The notes under the pieces were generated by a model. It was not told the DNA's origin. It made no database searches and saw only the letters and a list, made by a program, of their open reading frames with translations. This document shows positions 5,913-13,119 of a stretch of 15,194 nucleotides of DNA, piece by piece; position 1 is the stretch's first letter, and each line of letters starts with the position of its first letter. This DNA is from DASSKO01 sp035690425 (GTDB lineage: Bacteria > Actinomycetota > Actinomycetes > Propionibacteriales > Nocardioidaceae). Location: positions 1 through 15,194 of the forward strand of contig DASSKO010000033.1 of assembly GCA_035690425.1 (NCBI GenBank). The letters are read 5' to 3'. The position numbers were made by a program, and so were the translations under genes.

Positions 5913-8342
5913 ATGGAACATGTCGACGCTGTTGTCGTGGGATCGGGGTTCGGGGGCTCGGTAGCGGCCTACCGGCTCGCCGAGGGGGGACGCTCGGTCG
6001 TCGTCCTCGAGCGAGGCAAGCCCTACCCGCCGGGCAGCTTTCCCCGCACACCCGAGGCGATGGGCCGCAACTTCTGGGACCCGAGCAACGGTCTGCACGG
6101 GATGTTCGACGTGTGGTCCTTCCGCGGCCTGGAGGGTGTGGTCTCCAGCGGCCTGGGTGGCGGGTCGCTCATCTACGCGAACGTGTTGCTCCGCAAGGAC
6201 GAGCGGTGGTTCGTGCACGAGTCGCCGCTGCCGGGTGGCGGCTACGAGAACTGGCCGGTCAGCCGCGCCGACCTCGACCCGCACTACGACCGGGTGGAAC
6301 CGATGCTGGGCGCCACGCCGTACCCGTATGGCGACACCCGCAAGACCCAGGCGTTCGAGCAGAGCGCCACCCGGCTGGGGCTGGACGTCAGCCGGCCGCC
6401 GCTCGCGGTGACGTTCGCGTCGCGGGCGGGGGAGGAGCCGGTGCCGGGCGCGCCGATCACGGACCCCGAGTACGGCAATGTGCACGGCGTGCCGCGTAGC
6501 ACCTGCCGGTTGTGCGGAGAGTGCGACATCGGCTGCAACTTCGGCGCCAAGAACACCCTCGACCACAACTACCTGTCGGCCGCCGCCCACCACGGTGCCG
6601 ACGTCCGCACCCGTTGCGAGGTCCGCGGCTTCGCGCCGCTGCCGGACGGCGGCTACGAGGTCCGGTACGTCGTGCACGACCCGCAGGACGAGGGGAGCAA
6701 GACGGCGACGCAGCAGCTGCCGCTACAGCGGATCCGCTGTCGCCGGCTGGTGCTGGCCGCCGGCACCTTCGGCAGCACCTACCTGCTGCTGCGCAACCGC
6801 GCCGCGCTGCCCGGGATCAGCCGGGCACTGGGCACCCGGTTCTCCGGCAACGGCGACGTGCTCGGGCTGCTGCTGGGCGCCACCGAGGACCCACCCGGTG
6901 ACGGCAGCCGGCGGCTCGACAGCAGCTACGGCCCGGTCATCACCAGCGCGATCCGCGTGCCCGACGAGGTCGACGGTGGCGGCGCCTCCGGCCGCGGCCA
7001 CTACATCGAGGACGCCGGCTACCCCGGCTTCGTCGACTGGCTCGTGGAGTCCACCCAGCTGCCCGGCAGCGCGCGGCGGGCGGTCGCGTTCGGGCTGCAC
7101 CGGCTGCGCAGTCAGTTGGCCAGCCGGCTGGGCCGCAGTCCCCGCAGCAACGTCTCCCAGGAGCTGTCGCTGCTGCTGGGTCGTGCGGCGCTGTCGAGCT
7201 CGTCACTGCCGCTGCTGGGGATGGGGCGCGACACGCCGGACGGCCGGATGCGGCTGCGGCACGGCTACCTCGACGTCGACTGGACGACGCAGACGTCGCA
7301 GCGCTACATCGACGGCGTCCGCTCGACCATGCGCGACCTGGCGCACGACCTGCGCGGGGAGTTCATGGACAACCCGCTCTGGTGGGCCAGGCGGGTCATC
7401 ACCGTGCACCCGCTCGGCGGTGCGCCGATGGGACGGCACGCCGGCGAAGGGGTCTGTGACGCCCACGGCGAGGTCTTCGGCTTCCCCGGCCTGCACGTCC
7501 TCGACGGCTCCGCGATGCCCGGGCCGGTCGGCGCCAACCCGTCGCTGACGATCGCGGCCCTCGCCGACCGCGCCTGCGACCGGATGCTGGCCGAGCCGGC
7601 CGCGCGGTCGCTGAGCCGGCAGGTGCCCTCCGAGCACGCGCCCGCCCCGCGGGTGCCATCCGTGCCGCCGCCGGAGGTGCCGGCCGAGGCCACCGTGGCG
7701 ATGCCCGTCGGTGCCGGAGTGCCGACCAGCCTGTCGTTCACCGAGGAGATGAAGGGCTACGTCGGGCTCGGGGTCGACGACCCGCAGACCGGCCATGACC
7801 AGGGCCGCTCCCTGGGCCAGCGGCTGATGTTCCGGCTCACGATCACCGTCGCCGACGTGGACGGCTTCGTGACCGACCCGGCACACCAGGGCAGCGCCAC
7901 CGGGTACGTCGACTGCGACGTACTCGGTGGTCGTCTCGACGTCGAACGCGGGTGGTTCAACCTCTTCACCCGTGCCGACGACCCGACGCGCCGGGAGATG
8001 CTCTACCGGCTGCACCTGCGCGACACCGGTGGCAACCCGCTGACCCTGCTGGGCCACAAGGACGTGCACGACGACCCGGGCCTCGACGTCTGGACCGACA
8101 CCTCCACGCTCTACGTGCGGGCGCTCGCCGGGCACGTGCCGGCCGACGGAGGCGGCGAGTCCCGCGTGCTCGGTGCCGGGGTGCTGCGAATCCTGGTGCC
8201 CGACTTCGCCCAGCAGCTGACCTCATTCCGTGCGGTCGGACCCGACCCGTTGCGGGCGATGGAGGGGTTCGGCCGACTGTTCCTGGGCGAGCTGTGGTCG
8301 GTCTACGGCTCGCGGCTGGTGCCGCAGGAGGAGCTCAGATGA
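5913..8342 (+). CDS. GMC-family FAD oxidoreductase (cholesterol-oxidase-like) with extra C-terminal domain
   Basis: An 809-residue flavoprotein, longer than usual GMC enzymes (about 500-600). The FAD motif VVVGSGFGGSVAAYRLAEGG is at residues 8-27, followed by SSGLGGGSLIYANVLL (about 78-93). A four-Cys segment CRLCGECDIGC (about 197-207) leads into GAKNTLDHNYL. The active-site His is in VHPLGGAPMG (about 498-507), and the closing FAD block is LHVLDGSAMPGPVGANPSLT with the catalytic Asn. This layout is that of the ChoD-like cholesterol oxidase branch, which oxidises sterol or other secondary alcohols; the actual substrate is unknown. A Pro/Ala-rich linker (about 566-606) joins a second domain (about 607-809) starting SFTEEMKGYVG and carrying DDPGLDVWTD (720-729). 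That domain resembles the C-terminus of the patatin protein at the operon's end. ATG 5913 is chosen for GGGGAGGG at 5901-5908. Its stop overlaps the next start as ATGA. Confidence 0.9.
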   Translation: MEHVDAVVVGSGFGGSVAAYRLAEGGRSVVVLERGKPYPPGSFPRTPEAMGRNFWDPSNGLHGMFDVWSFRGLEGVVSSGLGGGSLIYANVLLRKDERWFVHESPLPGGGYENWPVSRADLDPHYDRVEPMLGATPYPYGDTRKTQAFEQSATRLGLDVSRPPLAVTFASRAGEEPVPGAPITDPEYGNVHGVPRSTCRLCGECDIGCNFGAKNTLDHNYLSAAAHHGADVRTRCEVRGFAPLPDGGYEVRYVVHDPQDEGSKTATQQLPLQRIRCRRLVLAAGTFGSTYLLLRNRAALPGISRALGTRFSGNGDVLGLLLGATEDPPGDGSRRLDSSYGPVITSAIRVPDEVDGGGASGRGHYIEDAGYPGFVDWLVESTQLPGSARRAVAFGLHRLRSQLASRLGRSPRSNVSQELSLLLGRAALSSSSLPLLGMGRDTPDGRMRLRHGYLDVDWTTQTSQRYIDGVRSTMRDLAHDLRGEFMDNPLWWARRVITVHPLGGAPMGRHAGEGVCDAHGEVFGFPGLHVLDGSAMPGPVGANPSLTIAALADRACDRMLAEPAARSLSRQVPSEHAPAPRVPSVPPPEVPAEATVAMPVGAGVPTSLSFTEEMKGYVGLGVDDPQTGHDQGRSLGQRLMFRLTITVADVDGFVTDPAHQGSATGYVDCDVLGGRLDVERGWFNLFTRADDPTRREMLYRLHLRDTGGNPLTLLGHKDVHDDPGLDVWTDTSTLYVRALAGHVPADGGGESRVLGAGVLRILVPDFAQQLTSFRAVGPDPLRAMEGFGRLFLGELWSVYGSRLVPQEELR

Positions 8343-10186
8343 GGCTGCGTGAGCTCCGCGAGCATGCCGAGGAGCTCGGCTTCGCCCCGCAGGGCCAGGT
8401 GCGCTGGCTGGCGCCCGGAGAGCTGGCCCGCACCGCGGTGAAGGTGCTGCTGGCGACGGTCTTCGCCGGCTACTCCGACAAGCGCGAGATCCAGGCAGCG
8501 CTGGACTGCGACTTGCTGCGGGCGCCGCTGCTCGAGCCGGACGCGCAGGAGGCCTGGATCGACTACGTCGCCGACCTGGGCGACGGCTTCGACGCCACCA
8601 GCTCGGTCGCCTGGTCGCTGGCGGCCGAGAAGCTCACGGTCGAGGACCCGGGGGGCGGCGAGTCCATCCAGCACAGGCTGCCGCGCGGGTCGCTGCTGGT
8701 GCTCGGTGGCGACGAGGTCTACCCGGCCGCGTCGGCGGTGGCCTACGAGAACCGGACGAAGGGGCCCTACCGTGCGGCGCTGCCGACCGCCGACGACCGA
8801 CCACTGCTGGTCGCGCTGCCCGGCAACCACGACTGGTACGACGGGCTCACGTCGTTTCTGCGTCTGTTCACGCACGGCCGGCCGATCGGTGGCTGGCAGA
8901 CGGCGCAGACCCGCAGCTACTTCGCGGTGCAGCTGCCGCAACGCTGGTGGCTGGTCGGTCTGGACAGCCAGCTCGGCACCTACATCGACGACCCGCAGCT
9001 GGACTACTTCCGCGAGCACCTGTCGCGCAACCTGCAGCCGGGCGACGGCGTGATCATCTGCGCGGCCGAACCCACCTGGGTCGAGACCGCCGCGGGCGAC
9101 GTCGACGCCTTCAACGTGCTGCACTGGTTCGACCGCACCATCGTGCGCACCCGGACCAACTCCGAGACCGGGCTGGAAGAGCCCACGGGCGCCTCGATCC
9201 GGCTGTGGCTGACGGGCGACCAGCACCACTACGCGCGCTACGCCGAGCGGCTGCGGGACGACCCGGACGACGCCGGTGCCACGCTGGCTCCAGACCCACG
9301 CCGGCGGCAGTTGGTGACCTGCGGGCTGGGCGGCGCCTACCTCGCCTCCACGCACCGACTGCCGCCTGAGCTGCCGCTGCCGCCCAAGGGCGCCCGGATG
9401 AAGGCCAAGGACGAGCCGCTGACCTTCGCCCGCGCGCAGGTGACCTACCCCGACGTGAAGACGTCGCGACGGCTCGCTCGCAGGATCGCAACGCCGTGGT
9501 CCCGGCAGTGGCTGCCGGTGCGCAACCCCGGGTTCGCCGAGGTGGCGGCCGGGCTGCACGCCGTGCTGTGGCTGGCCACCAGCTTCGCGTTCGCGCTCAC
9601 CGAGGGGGCACGTCGGCCGGTCGGTGCGGTGCGCGGCGCCGACGCCGGTGACCTGCTCGGCTTCGCGGGAGTCGTGGTCGGTGGCACCGCAGTGCTGCTG
9701 GCGCTCGGGTGGGCCGACCGGCTGGTGCGTGCGGGCGAGCACCGCAGACCTTCGTCCGCGACCGCGGCAGTGGTGCTGCAGGGGGCGGCGGCGCTGCTGG
9801 TGCTGGCCGTGACCGTCGCGATCCCGTGGCCGGCCGAGTGGTCCGGCTGGCTGGTGCTGGCGCTGTGCCTGACGGTCGCCGGCGTCCTCGGCGCCGCGCT
9901 CGGAAGCGAGGCGTTCGCCCTCTACATCCTTTCTGCCCGCGCGGGCTCGGCCGCGGACTGGCAGATGTCCGGCCAGGCGGTGGAAGACCACAAGGGGTTC
10001 CTGCGCCTGCACATCGGCCCGGACGCCGACCTCACCGTCTATCCGCTGGTGCTCGACAAGGTCTGCCATGACTGGGACCTCGTCGACGACCCGGCCGGTG
10101 GCAAACGCCCGGTGCCGGCGGCACCGTTGCGCCAGCGCCTGGTCGAGCCACCGTTCGTCGTCGCGCGGGAAGCGAGCACGCCATGA
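8339..10186 (+). CDS. Metallophosphoesterase with C-terminal membrane region
   Basis: A 615-residue protein whose first half is a calcineurin-like phosphoesterase. The metal-site blocks I see are DYVADLGDGFDAT (75-87) in place of the usual DxH, VLGGDEVYP (111-119), LPGNHDWYDG (160-169), and LTGDQHHYARY (291-301). The block expected to hold an isolated His reads ICAAEPTWVE, without His. The second half holds about four hydrophobic segments between residues 400 and 530, for example GLHAVLWLATSFAFAL and LVLALCLTVAGVLGAALG. A soluble tail follows, beginning at about residue 540 with HKGFLRLHIG. It is thus a membrane-anchored hydrolase of a phosphoester or related bond, substrate unknown. ATG 8339 overlaps the GMC stop by four bases, and its own stop overlaps the following start in the same way. 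Long in-frame extension upstream is only open frame within the GMC gene. Confidence 0.85.
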   Translation: MRLRELREHAEELGFAPQGQVRWLAPGELARTAVKVLLATVFAGYSDKREIQAALDCDLLRAPLLEPDAQEAWIDYVADLGDGFDATSSVAWSLAAEKLTVEDPGGGESIQHRLPRGSLLVLGGDEVYPAASAVAYENRTKGPYRAALPTADDRPLLVALPGNHDWYDGLTSFLRLFTHGRPIGGWQTAQTRSYFAVQLPQRWWLVGLDSQLGTYIDDPQLDYFREHLSRNLQPGDGVIICAAEPTWVETAAGDVDAFNVLHWFDRTIVRTRTNSETGLEEPTGASIRLWLTGDQHHYARYAERLRDDPDDAGATLAPDPRRRQLVTCGLGGAYLASTHRLPPELPLPPKGARMKAKDEPLTFARAQVTYPDVKTSRRLARRIATPWSRQWLPVRNPGFAEVAAGLHAVLWLATSFAFALTEGARRPVGAVRGADAGDLLGFAGVVVGGTAVLLALGWADRLVRAGEHRRPSSATAAVVLQGAAALLVLAVTVAIPWPAEWSGWLVLALCLTVAGVLGAALGSEAFALYILSARAGSAADWQMSGQAVEDHKGFLRLHIGPDADLTVYPLVLDKVCHDWDLVDDPAGGKRPVPAAPLRQRLVEPPFVVAREASTP

Positions 10187-11262
10187 CCACCACGATGCCC
10201 TCCAGACCCACCACGACGCCCTCCCGCCCCACCACGCGCGGCGACCACGTCACCGAGGTGCAGCCGCTCACGGCACTCGACGGGACGCCGCTGACCCTGG
10301 TGCACGTGCAGGGCCGGCACGCCCCTACCAAAGGGCCGGTGCTGGTGGTGCACGGTGCCGGTGTGCGCGCCGAGCTGTTCCGCCCGCCGCTGCCGCGGAC
10401 CCTCGTCGACGCGCTGATCGACGCCGGGTGGGATGTCTGGTTGTTCAACTGGCGGGCGTCGATCGACCTCGAGCCGGTGCCCTGGACGCTCGACCAGGCG
10501 GCCGTCTTCGACCACCCGGCCGCGGTGCGGCACGTGCTCGCCGCGACCGGCGCCGACCGCCTCAAGGCCGTCGTGCACTGTCAGGGGTCGGCGTCGTTCA
10601 CGATGGCGGCGGTGTCGGGGCTGCTGCCGGAGGTCGACACGGTGGTGACCAACGCGGTCTCGTTGCATCCCGTCGTACCCCGCTTCTCCAGCCTGAAGAT
10701 CGGGCGGCTGGCGCCGGTGGTGAGCCGGCTGGTGCCGCACGTCTCGCCGGCCTGGGGCGACCGCCCCGCCGGGCCGCTGTCGCGGGCGATGGTGGCCTTC
10801 GTGCGGGCGACGCACTGGGAGTGCGACAACTCGGTCTGCCGGATGGTGAGTTTCACCTACGGCTGGGGCTGGCCGGCGCTGTGGTCGCACGACAACCTCA
10901 CCGACGCGACCCACGACTGGGTCCGCGGCGAGTTCGCTGAGGTGCCGATGACCTTCTTCGCGCAGATGAACACCTGCATCCAGGCCGGTCACCTCGTGTC
11001 GGTCGAGGGACACGACGGGCTGCCGGCGTCGCTGGTGTCGCAGCCGCCGCAGACCGACGCCCGGTTCGTCTTCCTGGCCGGTGCGGACAACCAGTGCTTC
11101 CTGCCGCAGAGCCAGCAGCGCAGCTTCGAGTTCTTCGACCGGCACCGCCCCGGACGCGACGCGCTGCATGTGATCCCGGGCTACGGGCACCTCGACGTGT
11201 TCCTCGGCCGGCGCGCCGCGGTCGACACCTACCCGCTCATCCTGGAGGAGCTGGAGACATGA
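10183..11262 (+). CDS. Alpha/beta hydrolase with probable Cys nucleophile
   Basis: A 359-residue alpha/beta hydrolase. The oxyanion block VLVVHGAGVR is at 53-62 (HGAG 57-60). The nucleophile elbow reads VVHCQGSAS (130-138), placing Cys133 where most members have Ser. Candidate Asp302 is in FLAGADNQCFLP and His336 in IPGYGHLDVFLG, completing a Cys-Asp-His triad. I recall HCxGS elbows in hydrolase domains accompanying or fused to cholesterol-oxidase-like GMC enzymes, which fits the operon; an esterase or thioesterase-like role on the oxidised lipid is an inference. The first 20 residues are low-complexity with a repeated PSRPTTT unit and are probably disordered; ATG 10195 is an alternative start. 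Start and stop overlap the neighbours by ATGA. Confidence 0.85.
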   Translation: MTTTMPSRPTTTPSRPTTRGDHVTEVQPLTALDGTPLTLVHVQGRHAPTKGPVLVVHGAGVRAELFRPPLPRTLVDALIDAGWDVWLFNWRASIDLEPVPWTLDQAAVFDHPAAVRHVLAATGADRLKAVVHCQGSASFTMAAVSGLLPEVDTVVTNAVSLHPVVPRFSSLKIGRLAPVVSRLVPHVSPAWGDRPAGPLSRAMVAFVRATHWECDNSVCRMVSFTYGWGWPALWSHDNLTDATHDWVRGEFAEVPMTFFAQMNTCIQAGHLVSVEGHDGLPASLVSQPPQTDARFVFLAGADNQCFLPQSQQRSFEFFDRHRPGRDALHVIPGYGHLDVFLGRRAAVDTYPLILEELET

Positions 11263-12188
11263 GCCCGGTGCTGAGGGTGGCCCGATGGGGACTGTCGATG
11301 CTGCCTTCCGCCGTACCCGCCCGGCAGCGTCGGCTGCAGGGACGGCATGCACTGGTCGACGGCATCGGGTTCGATCTGCCGGTGGACTCCGGCGACACGC
11401 CCGCGCTGATGGCGGCGTTCACGGTCGACGGGGACGCGGCCGCGGCGCTGCTGCCCGGCGGTGAGCTGCACCCGGTGCGGCTGCCCGGCGGGCGTGGGCT
11501 GCTGGTGATCACCGTGGTCAACTACGTCCGCACCGACATCGGCAGGTACGTCGAGTTCTCGATCGCGCTCGCCTGCACGCACGGGCGTCGGGCCGCACCG
11601 CCGCTGCTGCCGGGGCTGCTGCGCGGGGCCTTCGGCACCGGCCAGTACGTGCTCGACCTGCCCGTCAGCAGCGAGATCTCGGTCAAGGGCGGCAAGGGCA
11701 TCTGGGGGATGCCCAAGCACCAAGCCAACCTCGACTTCGTCGTGACCGACGCGATGGTCTCCAGCCAGTATGAGGTGGACGGCCGGCTCGGCATGCTTGT
11801 CGAGGTCGACCGGCCGCCGGCGACCGACCTGCCGCTGCGGGTCGGCGCGGCGAACTACTGCGCGTTCCGCGGCATGCTGATGAAGTCCTTCGTCTACTTC
11901 GACGGTGCGGCGCAGGTGGCGTTCGGGAGGCGGGCGAGCGCGCGGCTGCACGTGGGGGATGCGCCGCAGGTGGCCGCGCTGCACGGCCTCGACATCGCCG
12001 ACAGTCCCCTGTTCACCTGCTTCCTGCCCGAGACTCGCGGCGTGCTCGACGACCACTTCGAGTGCTGGTTCCTCACCAGCGACGATCCGGGCAGGACCTT
12101 CGGCGAGCCGCTGGAGAGTGTCGTCGGGCTGGGCCTGTCGCAGGAGTGGCTGGAGCCACCTCGGATCAAGGTTGGGAGTCGGACGTGA
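11259..12188 (+). CDS. Acetoacetate decarboxylase-family protein
   Basis: A 309-residue protein with the acetoacetate decarboxylase-like pattern: VVNYVRTDIGRYVEFSIALA (about 86-105), containing a YxE with Glu99, and SSEISVKGGKGIWGMPKHQA (137-156). By analogy with the clostridial enzyme, Lys153 in MPKH aligns with the Schiff-base Lys, while the following Lys that lowers its pKa is His154 here. True decarboxylation of acetoacetate is therefore uncertain; many members of this fold carry out other Schiff-base or lipid-related chemistry. The protein is slightly longer than classical ADC (about 250). An N-terminal segment of about 30 residues is basic and partly hydrophobic. The start overlaps the hydrolase stop (ATGA) and its stop overlaps a GTG start (GTGA). 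Confidence 0.8.
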   Translation: MSPVLRVARWGLSMLPSAVPARQRRLQGRHALVDGIGFDLPVDSGDTPALMAAFTVDGDAAAALLPGGELHPVRLPGGRGLLVITVVNYVRTDIGRYVEFSIALACTHGRRAAPPLLPGLLRGAFGTGQYVLDLPVSSEISVKGGKGIWGMPKHQANLDFVVTDAMVSSQYEVDGRLGMLVEVDRPPATDLPLRVGAANYCAFRGMLMKSFVYFDGAAQVAFGRRASARLHVGDAPQVAALHGLDIADSPLFTCFLPETRGVLDDHFECWFLTSDDPGRTFGEPLESVVGLGLSQEWLEPPRIKVGSRT

Positions 12189-12670
12189 AGGAGACCCTGC
12201 TGCTGGTGAACGCGCTGTACTTCCTGTTCGGCGCGACGATGTACATGGGCACCATGTGGGTGCTCCGCTTCTTCCTCTATCCGACCTGGCGGGTGCTGAC
12301 GCCGGAGAACGTCGACGCGCACTTCGGCGTGCCGACGACGCTGGCGACCAAGTTCTTCACGGTCGTGGTGCCGCCGATGTTCATCGCCGGGGTCGTGCTG
12401 GTGTGGAGCGAGTGGGGCGACCCGCTGGTGGCGCTCTCGGCCGTCTGCCTGGCGGGGATCGTGCTGCTCACCTACGTCGGCCAGCGCCTGATCATCCCCG
12501 TCAACAAGCGGGTGCGCGGCGGCGACTTCGAGGGCACGTCGGGGCTGCGGCCACTGCTGGTGAAGTGGATGCGGCTCAACGACATCCGCTTCGTCGGCGC
12601 GACCGTCACCTGGGCGGCGGTGGTCTGGTATCTCGCCGCCAAGGGTGACCTGCTGCAGGCGTTGTCATGA
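12185..12670 (+). CDS. Four-helix membrane protein, DUF1772-like topology
   Basis: A 161-residue integral membrane protein starting with GTG (VKETLLLVNALYFLFGATMY). Hydrophobic segments lie at about 4-30, 55-74, 79-99 and 134-152. A conserved-looking polar loop lies between helices 1 and 2 (TPENVDAHFGVPTTLATKFF), and KWMRLNDIRFVG precedes the last helix. Size and the late R/N/D-R pattern recall DUF1772-type small membrane proteins, but I cannot confirm the family. The GTG at 12185 overlaps the upstream stop as GTGA, and GGGAG about six bases before supports it. Within this operon it may anchor or assist the lipid-acting enzymes. Confidence 0.75.
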   Translation: MKETLLLVNALYFLFGATMYMGTMWVLRFFLYPTWRVLTPENVDAHFGVPTTLATKFFTVVVPPMFIAGVVLVWSEWGDPLVALSAVCLAGIVLLTYVGQRLIIPVNKRVRGGDFEGTSGLRPLLVKWMRLNDIRFVGATVTWAAVVWYLAAKGDLLQALS

Positions 12671-13119
12671 TCCGGCGGGCGCCCGTCCGGCGGGCGCTGG
12701 CAGGGCTGCTCGACGACTGGCTGCGACTGGTGCTGGTCGTGATCGGCGCGGTGACGGTGCTCTCCGGGCTCGGCCAGCTGGTGGTGCCCGGTCTGGTGCT
12801 CGACGTGCTGTCCGGTGCATCCACCGCGACCAGCCGGCACCTCTTCGCGATCGTGGGGATGTTCATGGTCGTCGTGGGCGGGCTGCTCGTGCATGGCCTG
12901 CTGTCGCCGCCCACCCCGGCGTACGTCGTGCTGTGGGCGGGGCTGCAGAAGCTCGGGGCCTTTGCCGCGGTCGGCCTCGGGGTGGCGCGCGATCTCTTTG
13001 CGTCGGTGGCGCTGCTGGTGGCGGTGTTCGACCTGGCCACGGCGGTGCTGTGCGGGGTGCTGTGGTGGCGGCTCAGTCGTCGCGCCCACGGCGTGCCCGC
13101 GGGAGCGGCCGTCGCATGA
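12667..13119 (+). CDS. Small four-helix membrane protein of unknown function
   Basis: A 150-residue protein with a basic N-terminus (MIRRAPVRRALAGLL) and four hydrophobic segments, roughly residues 18-41, 60-79, 85-105 and 109-131. Helix 2 is followed by SPPTPAYVVLWAGLQKLGAF, where an isolated Gln-Lys sits inside an otherwise apolar stretch. I do not recognise the family. No signal peptide cleavage site is evident. It overlaps its neighbours by ATGA at both ends, so it is translated as part of the seven-gene unit; pairing with the preceding membrane protein as a complex is an inference. Confidence 0.75.
   Translation: MIRRAPVRRALAGLLDDWLRLVLVVIGAVTVLSGLGQLVVPGLVLDVLSGASTATSRHLFAIVGMFMVVVGGLLVHGLLSPPTPAYVVLWAGLQKLGAFAAVGLGVARDLFASVALLVAVFDLATAVLCGVLWWRLSRRAHGVPAGAAVA

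Noticed and set aside
8303..10069. 588-codon minus-strand open frame
   Set aside because: Low-complexity Arg/Gln/Val/Gly-rich shadow opposite the metallophosphoesterase.
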